Notes: a model not told the origin generated them from the sequence alone. DNA of 64,000 nt from Sulfitobacter sp. CW3 (GCF_019392245.1 NZ_JAHXRL010000004.1:372001-436000), one strand, 5' to 3'; counted from the first letter of the stretch, positions 49,269 through 57,346 are shown. Numbers and translations: made by a program.

Positions 49269-49874
49269 ATGCGTTTTGTGACCACCACTGTTCTGGCTTT
49301 CGGCCTTGGTCTGGCGGCAGCACTTCCTGCGGCTGCCGAAAAGCTGCCCTTGAATGCGATTTCAAGCTATCTGAACGCGATGAAGACCGCACAGGGCGAT
49401 TTCACCCAGATCAACGATGATGGATCGATCAGCACCGGTGTAATTTATATCAAACGTCCCGGCAAAGTGCGTTTTGAATATAACGCGCCTGATACGGGCA
49501 TCGTGATCGCAGGTAGCAACACCGTTGTCATCTACGACAAAAAGTCGAACCAACCGGCGGAAACATATCCGCTGTCAAAGACGCCGCTTTCGATAATTTT
49601 GGCGGCAGATGTGAACTTGGGGCAGGCGAAAATGGTGACGGGCCACAGCTATGATGGGACATCGACAACCGTGCGGGCCCAAGACCCTGAACACCCTGAA
49701 TATGGCAATATTGAACTTAAGTTTACGGGTAATCCCGTCGAACTGCGCCAGTGGGTGATCAATGACGGCAATGGCAGCCAGACCACTGTTGTTCTGGGCG
49801 AGCTGAAAAAGGGCGGCGCGCTGGCGAATAGTATATTTGATGTCAGCGGCAAGGCACCTCCCGTAAATCGCTAA
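49269..49874 (+). CDS. lolA: Outer-membrane lipoprotein carrier LolA
   Basis: Periplasmic carrier that takes lipoproteins from LolCDE to the outer membrane. Signal peptide residues 1-22 end in PAAAE; the mature chain has the LolA opening ISSYLNAMKTAQGDFTQIN and GVIYIKRPGKVRFEYNAPD, near 60-78, cited in part. The length is 201. The half-open beta-barrel pattern continues to GALANSIFDV. The gene lies 158 bp after ftsK, an order (ftsK-lolA) kept in many proteobacteria. Confidence 0.94.
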   Translation: MRFVTTTVLAFGLGLAAALPAAAEKLPLNAISSYLNAMKTAQGDFTQINDDGSISTGVIYIKRPGKVRFEYNAPDTGIVIAGSNTVVIYDKKSNQPAETYPLSKTPLSIILAADVNLGQAKMVTGHSYDGTSTTVRAQDPEHPEYGNIELKFTGNPVELRQWVINDGNGSQTTVVLGELKKGGALANSIFDVSGKAPPVNR

Positions 49875-50107
49875 CCAAAAGGGCCGGGGGGATACACTAA
49901 ACCCTCTTGCAATTTATGTTCTAGAGCCTCGTGCCGTCTCGCAATTTCAACGGGTCGGGACGAGGTTTCTTTACTCTGGCGCGGGGGATTTCGGCCTTGT
50001 CGATGTCCGCGTAGGACAAGCATAACCATGCCCGACACGAGCATGAACGAACCCAATAACACGGCGAGAGGCAAAGCGCGAAGTGGTGCACCGTGATGTG
50101 CCAGCAC
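49871..50107 (-). CDS. Possible small membrane protein
   Basis: Frame of 78 codons in the 331-bp space between lolA and the lytic transglycosylase, both ends of which are otherwise empty. It has one strong membrane helix (ALPLAVLLGSFMLVSGMVML, residues 11-30) followed by a basic, polar tail with HEALEHKLQEGLVYPPGPFG at the end. The start would be a GTG at 50107 with no clear ribosome site, and its stop overlaps the lolA stop by 4 nt, convergent. The helix plus amphipathic tail favour a real gene, but start and expression are unsupported. Confidence 0.45.
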   Translation of the reverse strand: MLAHHGAPLRALPLAVLLGSFMLVSGMVMLVLRGHRQGRNPPRQSKETSSRPVEIARRHEALEHKLQEGLVYPPGPFG

Positions 50108-50140
50108 CGGGCTGCCGGGACAACGCGTGGATTCAGCCCT

Positions 50141-50176
50141 GCTCTGATACCAGACCGATGGTCCTGGTATCAGAGC
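50141..50176. repeat. Perfect 13-bp inverted repeat after the lytic transglycosylase gene
   Basis: GCTCTGATACCAG and CTGGTATCAGAGC are exact inverse copies separated by ACCGATGGTC, itself able to pair in part. It lies 30 bp after the transglycosylase stop and 34 bp before the small membrane frame. There is no T run on either strand, so it is either a factor-dependent stop, an RNA stability hairpin or a protein site. Confidence 0.6.
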
Positions 50177-50205
50177 TCACCAATCGATTCCCCGGGCCCT
50201 TTGCT

Positions 50206-50799
50206 TTACCAACGACGCAGGCGGCAACTCTCGATTTGACCTTGATACATATCGGCGCGCATTTGTACTTTGCGTGCGACCTCGATCAGCCATGGCTTTG
50301 AGTTATAGGTACGGCGCGCAAAACCGGTGTTGCCTTCGTGATACGCAAGATACTGGTTTTGCGCATCATGTAAGCCGATACCGTTTTTTGTACGGCTTTT
50401 GGTCATGTACCAGCCCATGAAATCGGCCGCGTCATCAATCTGGTCGCGCTTGGCAAAGCGGCGTCCGGCTTCCCTCAAATACTCGTCCCACGTGGCATCA
50501 AGCGCCTGACTATAGCCAAAGGCGCTGGACTGGCGCCCCATCGGGATCACACCGATCACATAGCGAAACGGTGTGCGCGCATCGGCGACGAATCTGCTTT
50601 CCTGATGGATCGTGGCCATCTGGACGTGCACAGGAACGCCCCAACGGCGTTCGCTTTTCCTGAAAGCTTTGTAGTAATTCGGGCGCTCCTTAAGAATCGT
50701 ACACGCGTTATCCAACTCCCTTGGGGCATTGGAGGGACCGCCTCCACCACAAGATGCTAAAAACACAGCAATTATTAGGGCGCAAAAGGTTCTGCTCAT
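50206..50799 (-). CDS. SLT-type lytic transglycosylase lipoprotein
   Basis: Cleaves the glycan strand of peptidoglycan. The 197-residue chain has a signal peptide with lipobox LASC (cysteine 17), so it is tethered to the outer membrane, and a goose-type lysozyme domain with catalytic E67 in TIHQESRF, SSAFGYSQALDATWDEY near 90-106 and YLAYHEGNTGF near 151-161. The ATG at 50799 follows GAGAGG. A transglycosylase is consistent with the division and envelope genes (ftsK, lolA) nearby. Confidence 0.92.
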   Translation of the reverse strand: MSRTFCALIIAVFLASCGGGGPSNAPRELDNACTILKERPNYYKAFRKSERRWGVPVHVQMATIHQESRFVADARTPFRYVIGVIPMGRQSSAFGYSQALDATWDEYLREAGRRFAKRDQIDDAADFMGWYMTKSRTKNGIGLHDAQNQYLAYHEGNTGFARRTYNSKPWLIEVARKVQMRADMYQGQIESCRLRRW

Positions 50800-50870
50800 C
50801 GGCCTCTCGCTTTGTCGTTTTATTATTTTGGATAGTTTACCAGATTTCCACGGGTGCGCCCACTGAAAAT

Positions 50871-51752
50871 TTATAACAAAAACGCTAGCAGAATTGGCAA
50901 GGCGGCCACCGACATCAATGTCGATGCGACAACCAGCCCTGCCACCGATTGCGCGTCGGCACCGTATTTTTCAGCCAGCAAATATGACGTGACGGCGACG
51001 GGGGTGGCAACCTGCAGCACCAGAACGCCAAGCGCCGTGTGATCCAGCTCAAAATACATGCCTGCTGTCCACGCGATTGCGACGCAAATAACCAGCTTGA
51101 TCGCCGACAGTACAACCGCACGACCAATGCCGCCGGGCGTCAATCGCGCCACGGCAACGCCCAAGGTGATCAGCATCATCGGGATCGCCATCTGCCCCAA
51201 CAGGCTGAGCGTGTTTGTCAGAAACTTGGGCGTTTGCCAGCCTTGCACCAGAAACAGCGCGCCCAGTAGCGTGCCCCAAACCAGCGGTTCGCGCATGACT
51301 TTGCCGAATGACCCTGCGCCGGCGACCAGCCAAATGCCAAAGGTGAACGACCATATTGCCATGACCGCGAACACAACCACCGCATAGCTAAGCCCCGCAT
51401 CCCCAAAGGCAAACAGCGCCAAAGGCAGGCCCAGATTGCCCGTATTGCCAAAAATCAACGGTGCCAGATAGGTCCGGCGATTTAGACCCATGCCCCAGAC
51501 AACTGCCGCCGCCGTCAATGTGACACCACCATAGGCAACCACTGTCGCCAGCGACAAAGCGGTCAGCGCAGCGGGTTCAATCTGTGTGTTCATGAGGGAC
51601 ACAAAGATCAGGCAGGGCACGGATAGGGTCATCGCCAATTGGGTGACAAATTGGATGCGATATTCAAAGCCAAGCTTCACCCACGCAAAGCCAATCCCGG
51701 CAAGCAGGAACACCGGGGCGACGATCTCAAGCACTGTTAGCGTTAGGTTCAC
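50871..51752 (-). CDS. AEC family transporter (second copy)
   Basis: Ten-helix membrane carrier of 293 residues, the same family as the truncated gene at 1-751 but only distantly similar. The family turn is FGNTGNLGLPLALF near residues 100-113, and the C-terminal half has the matching QMAIPMMLITLGVAVA and QVATPVAVTSYLLAE. The substrate is unknown. It is divergent from hspQ, with 84 bp between the two start codons. Confidence 0.88.
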   Translation of the reverse strand: MNLTLTVLEIVAPVFLLAGIGFAWVKLGFEYRIQFVTQLAMTLSVPCLIFVSLMNTQIEPAALTALSLATVVAYGGVTLTAAAVVWGMGLNRRTYLAPLIFGNTGNLGLPLALFAFGDAGLSYAVVVFAVMAIWSFTFGIWLVAGAGSFGKVMREPLVWGTLLGALFLVQGWQTPKFLTNTLSLLGQMAIPMMLITLGVAVARLTPGGIGRAVVLSAIKLVICVAIAWTAGMYFELDHTALGVLVLQVATPVAVTSYLLAEKYGADAQSVAGLVVASTLMSVAALPILLAFLL

Positions 51753-51836
51753 GCACTGTTTCCTTATCTTTGGGCTCGGACATTGGACAAATGCCCCTTG
51801 AAGGGACTACTAACGAAAGGTAGGTGCATCAATGTT

Positions 51837-52163
51837 ATGATTAGAACACGCGCAAAATATCATCTGGGCCAGATCGTTCGCCACAAAAAACACCCGTTTC
51901 GCGGCGTGATTTTTGATGTCGATCCTGAATTTGCCAATACCGATGAATGGTACGAAGCGATTCCCGAAGACAGCCGACCGATAAAAGACCAGCCGTACTA
52001 TCATCTGCTGGCTGAAAACGACCAAAGTTATTACGTGGCGTATGTGTCAGAACAGAACCTGGTCGCGGATTATTCTGGCGAACCTGTTGAACATCCTGAC
52101 ATCCCCGATTTGTTCGGCCCGTTGACCGATGGCGCATACCCCCTGCATTTCCAGCTGAACTAA
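51837..52163 (+). CDS. hspQ: Heat shock protein HspQ
   Basis: Small hemimethylated-DNA-binding/HspQ-family protein of 108 residues that in E. coli guides protein turnover by Lon. The family opening AKYHLGQIVRHKKHPFRGVIFDVDPEF is visible near residues 5-31 and YYHLLAENDQSYYVAYVSEQNL in the middle (cited by sense of ends). The ATG at 51837 is used; the earlier ATG at 51832 meets a stop at once. Nothing in the window is an obvious partner, although a Lon-N protein is coded at 41.5 kb. Confidence 0.9.
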   Translation: MIRTRAKYHLGQIVRHKKHPFRGVIFDVDPEFANTDEWYEAIPEDSRPIKDQPYYHLLAENDQSYYVAYVSEQNLVADYSGEPVEHPDIPDLFGPLTDGAYPLHFQLN

Positions 52164-52206
52164 GCCGGTAAGCCGGAAGGCGCGTTTCCACGCCCTCCGC
52201 TGTTGT

Positions 52207-53784
52207 TTAGTACCCCAATGCGCAGCCGTCTTTGCGCGGGTCACTTGCACCTTCTAGAACACCATCGCTGCGCAGCTTGATCGCCTGTGCGCCGCCGATC
52301 GCTGTTCGGGGAATCGCGACCCTATGGCCCATGTCCGACAGCTTGGCGCGGACATCGTCGGAATATCCGCTTTCGACGCTCAAGATGCCCTTGTCGGTGA
52401 ACGCCCGGGGCGCATCAATGGCGGTCTGTGGGTCCATGCCAAAGTCGATCAGGTTTGAGACCAACCGCGCGTGACCGTTGGGTTGATACGCCCCGCCCAT
52501 GACGCCGAACGGCATCATCACCTTGCCATTCTGGCGGATCATGCCGGGAATAATCGTGTGCATTGGGCGCTTGCCGCCTTGCAGCTCGTTCACGTGCCCT
52601 TCTTCAAGGGTAAAGCCCGCGCCACGGTTTTGCAGCAAGATGCCGAATTTGTCGGACGCAATGCCGGACCCGAAGCCGTGGAAAATCGAATAGATCAGCG
52701 AAACCGCCATGCCATCCTTGTCGACCACAGTGATATAGATGGTATCCTTGTGAACGGCTTCGGACAGTGGTTTTGGGTCGGCCATCGCCTTGGCCGGATT
52801 AATCAGCGCGGCCAGTTTCTGTGCGGTTGCCGGGTCCAGCATGTGTTCCAGACGCGATGTGTGATCGTGATCGGCAAGGAAACGGTTGCGCGCGTCATAG
52901 GCCAGCTTGGCGGCCTCTGCCTCGATGTGCACACGTTCTGCACCTAGCGGATCCATTGATGCGATGTCGAAATGGCTCAGCATATTCATCATCAAAAGCG
53001 CGGTCGCCCCTTGGCCGTTTGGCGCATGTTCCAACACTTCGAGGTCTTTATAGGTCGCCGCAATGGGGTCACCATAGGTGCAGGCGGTATTGGCAAAATC
53101 TTCGGTCGTGTGCAGACCGCCTAGCTTGCCAAGTGCTGCAACCATGTCTTCTGCGATTTCGCCGGTATAGAATGCGTCGCGGCCATCTTTGGCAACACGG
53201 CGCAGCACTTCGGCTTGGCCGGGCGCGCGAAAGATTGCACCAGATTGCGGGGCCTTGCCGTTCATGAGGTAAACGTCGCGTGCCTTGCCCTGCAATGTGC
53301 CCGCGTCATTGGCCCAGTCAAATGCCACGCGTGCTGCGACCGGCACGCCATTTTCAGCATAGTGAATTGCAGGTGCGAGCAGCGTATCAAGGCCCAGTTT
53401 ACCAATATCGTTGGACAGCGTGCAGAATGCATCCATCGCGCCGGGAATTGATACAGCATGCGGGCTGGTCAAAGGCACAGTTGTTTCGCCTGCGTCCCGC
53501 AAGATCGCCGCGTTCAACGCTTGTGGCGCACGGCCCGAACCGTTCAGCGCATGCACATCGTCGCTGCCAGCAGGGGAATACAGCACAAAGCAATCCCCGC
53601 CGATTCCTGTCATTTGCGGTTCGCAAATCCCTAACAAAACGGCACCAGCAATGGCGGCATCCATCGCATTGCCGCCTTGTTCCAGAATGTTGATCGCTGT
53701 TTTGGCGGCCAAGGGATGGGACGTGGCACACATGCCATTTGTCGCCAGAACGGGGGACCGTCCGGGAAGTTGAAAGTCGCGCAT
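52207..53784 (-). CDS. ggt: Gamma-glutamyltransferase family protein
   Basis: N-terminal-nucleophile hydrolase that cuts itself and then acts on gamma-glutamyl compounds such as glutathione. The self-processing threonine is Thr348 in HKDTIYITVVDKDG; typical GGTs have DTTHFSVVD at this point. SGRAPQALN near 85 and the C-terminal GGKRPMHTIIPGM support the family. The start is the ATG at 53784 (525 residues); the frame is open to 54111 but the extra part is unlike the family. No signal peptide is visible, unlike secreted E. coli GGT, which suggests a cytoplasmic branch. Confidence 0.9.
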   Translation of the reverse strand: MRDFQLPGRSPVLATNGMCATSHPLAAKTAINILEQGGNAMDAAIAGAVLLGICEPQMTGIGGDCFVLYSPAGSDDVHALNGSGRAPQALNAAILRDAGETTVPLTSPHAVSIPGAMDAFCTLSNDIGKLGLDTLLAPAIHYAENGVPVAARVAFDWANDAGTLQGKARDVYLMNGKAPQSGAIFRAPGQAEVLRRVAKDGRDAFYTGEIAEDMVAALGKLGGLHTTEDFANTACTYGDPIAATYKDLEVLEHAPNGQGATALLMMNMLSHFDIASMDPLGAERVHIEAEAAKLAYDARNRFLADHDHTSRLEHMLDPATAQKLAALINPAKAMADPKPLSEAVHKDTIYITVVDKDGMAVSLIYSIFHGFGSGIASDKFGILLQNRGAGFTLEEGHVNELQGGKRPMHTIIPGMIRQNGKVMMPFGVMGGAYQPNGHARLVSNLIDFGMDPQTAIDAPRAFTDKGILSVESGYSDDVRAKLSDMGHRVAIPRTAIGGAQAIKLRSDGVLEGASDPRKDGCALGY

Positions 53785-54064
53785 GATGAAATTGTTCCTG
53801 TTGCGGTGGTTCTTTTTACGGAACCTAGCGCGCTGCAGGATGGAAAACCAATATTTTCTGGATGGGTAAGTCCTCAGCATCGCGCACTGGGTGGGGGCTA
53901 TAAAACACGATGCTGAGGGAAGCTTTGTTGCAGCTACGCCGCTACGTATGACCTCAAAGCTGGGCAAAACTATGATGCCGCCGCGGCACTTTTGGGGTGA
54001 AAGGGTGGAACAGCATGTCCATTTGTGCCGCAGTGTGCGGACGGGTGCTGCAAGCGCAGCCTTA
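53785..54064. other. Gap between ggt and the anti-sigma kinase gene
   Basis: These 280 bp hold the ggt promoter region and the 3' end of the STAS/kinase operon, both minus strand. The clear feature is an inverted repeat: CCTCAGCATCG at 53872-53882 and CGATGCTGAGG at 53908-53918, separated by 25 nt. No T run follows it on the minus strand and no gene is seen. Confidence 0.5.
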
Positions 54065-54571
54065 TTAAGAAGGCTTTTGCGCGTTGTCAGTGATGGATGT
54101 GACCCCATCAAAGACGATGGTTAGCACATTGTGCTGGTTCACCCTGACATAAGAGATGTCGTGCGCCAAGTGGTGGATCAGGCCCCAGCCGTATCCCCCT
54201 TCCGGTAGCGATTTCGCGTGAGCGATGGTTCCGACTTGCTTCGGGCCCGGCGGTGTATGATTGGCAAACGGGATGCCGGAATCTTTGAAAACAAGCGAGA
54301 TCAGATCGCCGTCTTGCGTACAGGATATCTGGATCGGTGCATCGTCTTGTCGCTCTGCCAAAGCATGCTCAACAATATTATTGAGCGTCTCCGCGATCAC
54401 CAATTCGATGTCATCTAATTTTTCTGAGTTTCTGCAGATCGTGGACAGATGTGCCCGACACGTCGTTAGGGCATCCCTGACGGCCTGCGTTCTGCCCGCA
54501 AGCGACATCTCGAATACGCCCACAAACGCGTTGTCACGACCAACTTTATCCCCTTGATTGCGTGCGACCAT
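54065..54571 (-). CDS. Anti-sigma factor-type serine kinase (RsbW/SpoIIAB-like ATPase)
   Basis: GHKL-fold protein of 168 residues as in RsbW/SpoIIAB partner-switch kinases. The N box is IELVIAETLNNIVEHALAE near 56-74, the G1 box FKDSGIPF near 94-101 and the G2 box GGYGWGLIHHLAHDISY near 124-140. It lies 2 nt downstream of the STAS gene, so kinase and antagonist are made together. No sigma factor or PP2C phosphatase is adjacent. The 35-residue N-terminal part may be shorter, from a later start at MSLAG. Confidence 0.88.
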   Translation of the reverse strand: MVARNQGDKVGRDNAFVGVFEMSLAGRTQAVRDALTTCRAHLSTICRNSEKLDDIELVIAETLNNIVEHALAERQDDAPIQISCTQDGDLISLVFKDSGIPFANHTPPGPKQVGTIAHAKSLPEGGYGWGLIHHLAHDISYVRVNQHNVLTIVFDGVTSITDNAQKPS

Positions 54572-54573
54572 TG

Positions 54574-54909
54574 CTACGATAGATCTTCCAGGGCGTGGCT
54601 GAGTGTCGGATACAGCGAAAACACACTGTCCATGCGCGTCAGACGAAAGACACGGTCCACAGGCGCTGTAAGCCCGGCAAGTACGAGGGTGCGCTGGGGT
54701 GCAAGGTGTTTCATCGTGGCGACGATTGCGCCCAACCCGCTGGAATCAATGAATACCACCGCACTTAGGTCCAATATGACCGTTGCTGGCGCGGTTTCGG
54801 TTATTTGCCGCACATTTTCCTTGAACTCTAACGCGACGGCAGCGTCAATTCGATCGTCAAGAACCGTCACCACTTGCAGTAGCTCTTCTGTTTCGGCCGA
54901 AAGTCTCAT
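54574..54909 (-). CDS. STAS-domain anti-sigma factor antagonist
   Basis: Protein of 111 residues made of one STAS domain, the switch partner of RsbW-type kinases. The phospho-serine is in VVFIDSSGLGAIV near residue 59-60, after DLSAVVF. The ATG at 54909 follows GGGA at 7 nt; the frame extends upstream into the thiolase promoter region and this part is ignored. It leads the two-gene unit with the kinase and is divergent from the thiolase gene with 88 bp between. Confidence 0.88.
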   Translation of the reverse strand: MRLSAETEELLQVVTVLDDRIDAAVALEFKENVRQITETAPATVILDLSAVVFIDSSGLGAIVATMKHLAPQRTLVLAGLTAPVDRVFRLTRMDSVFSLYPTLSHALEDLS

Positions 54910-54997
54910 ATTCTGGTCCCAAAGATAATGCAGTATCCCCGCTGGATACGGCAGATGTCTTACGATTCGGTTTTTAATTCTTTGGGGGGAGTTCAAA

Positions 54998-56170
54998 GTG
55001 CAAAAAGTTGTCATTGCAGGTGCGTCGCGCACGCCAATGGGTGGGTTTCAGGGTATTTTCGCAGATATGACCGCCGCCGACCTTGGCGGTCACGCGATCA
55101 AGGCCGCGTTGGACGGTGCCGGGGCTAAAACCGTAGACGAGGTTCTGATGGGCTGCGTTTTGCCCGCCGGCCAAGGCCAAGCACCTGCGCGTCAGGCCGG
55201 TTTCAAGGCTGGCCTTGGCGAAGAGGTGCCCGCCACGACGCTCAACAAGATGTGTGGCTCCGGGATGAAAGCCGCGATGATCGCCTTTGATCAGATTGCA
55301 TTGGGCCACACAAATGTGATGGTCGCGGGCGGCATGGAAAGCATGACAAACGCGCCTTACGTTTTGCCGAAAATGCGTGGCGGGGCCCGCTTGGGCCATG
55401 CTCAGGTCATCGACCATATGTTTCTCGACGGTCTCGAAGACGCCTATGACAAAGGTCGCCTCATGGGCACCTTCGCCGAAGACTGCGCCGAGACGTTTCA
55501 ATTTACCCGCGCCATTCAGGATGACTATGCCCTCGCGTCCCTGTCGCGCGCGCTAGAGGCACAATCCAGCGGCGCTTTCGATGACGAGATCGCGCAGATG
55601 GAGCTTGTCACGCGCAAAGGCAGCTCGACCGTCAGCGCAGACGAGCAACCTGCGAATGCGCGGCCCGAGAAGATACCGAACCTCAAGCCGGCCTTTCGCG
55701 AGGGTGGCACGGTCACTGCCGCAAACTCTTCGTCGATATCCGATGGTGCGGCGGCTCTTGTGCTCGCCTCCGAACAAGCGGCAGCTGATCAAGGGCTGAC
55801 CGTTCGCGCCCATATTATGGGCCACGCCAGCCACGCTCAGGCCCCCGGTCTTTTCACCACCGCCCCAGTGCCCGCCGCACAAAAACTGCTCGACAGATTG
55901 GGGTGGCAAAAAGAAGACGTAGATCTGTGGGAGGTTAACGAAGCCTTCGCCGTTGTCCCGCTCGCTTTCATGCACGAGATGGGCCTGTCCCATGATATCG
56001 TGAACGTGAACGGTGGTGCCTGCGCGCTGGGCCACCCGATTGGCGCGTCAGGGGCTCGCATTATCGTCACGCTTCTGAATGCACTGGAAAAGCGTGGTCT
56101 TAAACGTGGCATCGCGGCGATTTGTATCGGGGGTGGCGAAGGAACGGCCATCGCGATTGAGCGCCCTTAA
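54998..56170 (+). CDS. Acetyl-CoA acetyltransferase (thiolase)
   Basis: Two-step thiolase acting on acetoacetyl-CoA or longer 3-ketoacyl-CoA. The nucleophilic cysteine is C86 in NKMCGSGMKA, the catalytic histidine in CALGHPIGASGAR near 343-355 and the second cysteine in AICIGGGEGTA near 376. The length of 390 matches PhaA/AtoB. The start is the GTG at 54998 after GGGGGGA. It may serve PHB synthesis or fatty acid breakdown; phaB is not beside it. Confidence 0.93.
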   Translation: MQKVVIAGASRTPMGGFQGIFADMTAADLGGHAIKAALDGAGAKTVDEVLMGCVLPAGQGQAPARQAGFKAGLGEEVPATTLNKMCGSGMKAAMIAFDQIALGHTNVMVAGGMESMTNAPYVLPKMRGGARLGHAQVIDHMFLDGLEDAYDKGRLMGTFAEDCAETFQFTRAIQDDYALASLSRALEAQSSGAFDDEIAQMELVTRKGSSTVSADEQPANARPEKIPNLKPAFREGGTVTAANSSSISDGAAALVLASEQAAADQGLTVRAHIMGHASHAQAPGLFTTAPVPAAQKLLDRLGWQKEDVDLWEVNEAFAVVPLAFMHEMGLSHDIVNVNGGACALGHPIGASGARIIVTLLNALEKRGLKRGIAAICIGGGEGTAIAIERP

Positions 56171-56225
56171 TTTCCAAATGGATAAAAATCCTCGGGGGGA
56201 TAGGGGGGCAGACAGCCCCCTTCAA
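56171..56225. repeat. GC-rich dispersed intergenic repeat, copy 2 (inverted)
   Basis: Between the thiolase and the fRMsr gene, the minus strand reads GGGGGCTGTCTGCCCCCC, then TATCCCCCCGAGGATTTT and TATCCATTTGGAAA. The layout (GC hairpin, CCCCCCGAG, AT-rich tail) matches the element at 11436-11500 in structure, with less than full identity. Confidence 0.5.
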
Positions 56226-56247
56226 CCGTTGTTTCAAAAGGTGTCAC

Positions 56248-56706
56248 ATGAATATCGACTACGCTACCCTCGCCACAACGCTGCAATCGCTGACCGATGG
56301 CGAAACCGATGCGGTCGCCTTGATGGCCACAGTCGCGTGCGAGGTTCACCACGCCGATGACAGGTTCGATTGGACGGGGTTTTATCGGGTGACCGAACCA
56401 GAGCTGTTGAAGATCGGGCCGTATCAAGGTGGGCATGGATGCTTGGTCATTCCGTTTTCCCGTGGTGTTTGCGGTGCTGCGGCGCGCACGGGGCAGACCC
56501 AGTTGGTTGCCGATGTCGATGCGTTTGATGGGCATATTGCCTGCGCAAGCTCCACGCGGTCAGAGCTGGTTCTGCCGGTTTGGAACGGTGCCGGTGGCTT
56601 GATCGGCGTTTTCGATATCGACAGCAATCAACCCGATGCCTTTACCCAAACAGATGCTGACCAATTCCAAGCCATCTTAAAAAACTGCTTTGCTGCCGTG
56701 AAATAG
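56248..56706 (+). CDS. msrC: Free methionine-(R)-sulfoxide reductase (GAF domain)
   Basis: Reduces free methionine-R-sulfoxide in the cytoplasm with thioredoxin. The 152-residue GAF fold carries the three redox cysteines C65 (GHGCLVIPF), C75 (GVCGAAA) and C99 (HIACASSTRSE), with spacings of 10 and 24 residues equal to those in known fRMsr enzymes. Interestingly it precedes a cluster that includes a methionine-forming methyltransferase. The gene lies 77 bp after the thiolase and 67 bp before the regulator. Confidence 0.93.
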   Translation: MNIDYATLATTLQSLTDGETDAVALMATVACEVHHADDRFDWTGFYRVTEPELLKIGPYQGGHGCLVIPFSRGVCGAAARTGQTQLVADVDAFDGHIACASSTRSELVLPVWNGAGGLIGVFDIDSNQPDAFTQTDADQFQAILKNCFAAVK

Positions 56707-56713
56707 TTCTGGA

Positions 56714-56763
56714 TTTTTTCACGAAGCTGGGGCAGCGTGAAAAAACAAGCAGCAATTTCACGG
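56714..56763 (+). promoter_or_regulatory. Putative operator of the XRE-cupin regulator
   Basis: TTTTTTCACG (56714-56723) and CGTGAAAAAA (56736-56745) are exact inverted arms 12 bp apart, and a third TTTCACG half-site lies at 56757-56763, only 11 bp before the GTG start at 56774. This is the kind of symmetric plus half-site array used by XRE-type autoregulators. It also follows the fRMsr stop by 7 bp, but no T run makes it a terminator. Confidence 0.6.
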
Positions 56764-56773
56764 ATGCAGCACA

Positions 56774-57346
56774 GTGCAACACGCACCTCTTTCCACGTCC
56801 CAAACGCTCGGTGCCGATTTGCGCGCTTTGCGCAAGGCACGTGGGCTGACGCTGCATGATCTTGCCGAGACCCTAAACCGTTCTGTTGGCTGGATGAGCC
56901 AGGTTGAACGTGACCTCTCCGAGCCTTCCATCACCGACCTGCGCCATATCGCAAAAGCGTTAGGGGTGTCCGTGTCGATGCTGTTTCGGCATGCGGCCGC
57001 CCCCGCAAACGAGGCGGGGTTCATTGTGCGCAAGGGTGCCCGCCGCCCTATCGGATCCTCAGTGGCAGGGCTGGTCGAAGAATTGCTGTCCCCTGATCTG
57101 ACCGATGACTTTGAAATGGTCCATTCGACGTTTCTGCCCTTTAGTCGGATCAAGGATCTGGTCGTGCGTCCCACCCAAGAGGTTGGATATCTGATCGCAG
57201 GCAGCCTTGAGATCGAGATCGACGGCACGAACCACACTCTTAACCCCGGCGACAGTTTCCGCGTACGCGGAGAGCCTTTTCGCTGGGCAAACCCCAACCC
57301 TGACCCCGCTGTTGCGATATGGGTCATTGCCCCCCCGGTGTATTAA
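56774..57346 (+). CDS. XRE family regulator with C-terminal cupin domain
   Basis: One-component regulator of 190 residues. The helix-turn-helix covers about residues 12-66 (LGADLRALRKARGLTLHDLAE, cited by sense, and SQVERDLSEPSITDLRHIAKAL) and the cupin about 115-187 (VGYLIAGSLEIEIDG, LNPGDSFRVRGEPFRW). Such regulators bind a small ligand in the cupin. The start is the GTG at 56774; an ATG at 56764 is out of frame. It overlaps the LysE-type gene by 1 nt (TAATG), so it likely controls the betaine-like cluster and itself through the TTTCACG sites. Confidence 0.9.
   Translation: MQHAPLSTSQTLGADLRALRKARGLTLHDLAETLNRSVGWMSQVERDLSEPSITDLRHIAKALGVSVSMLFRHAAAPANEAGFIVRKGARRPIGSSVAGLVEELLSPDLTDDFEMVHSTFLPFSRIKDLVVRPTQEVGYLIAGSLEIEIDGTNHTLNPGDSFRVRGEPFRWANPNPDPAVAIWVIAPPVY

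Noticed and set aside
56714..56745. Inverted repeat after the fRMsr gene read as a terminator
   Set aside because: The second arm is A-rich on the plus strand, so no U run follows the stem; the extra half-site near the regulator start fits an operator better.
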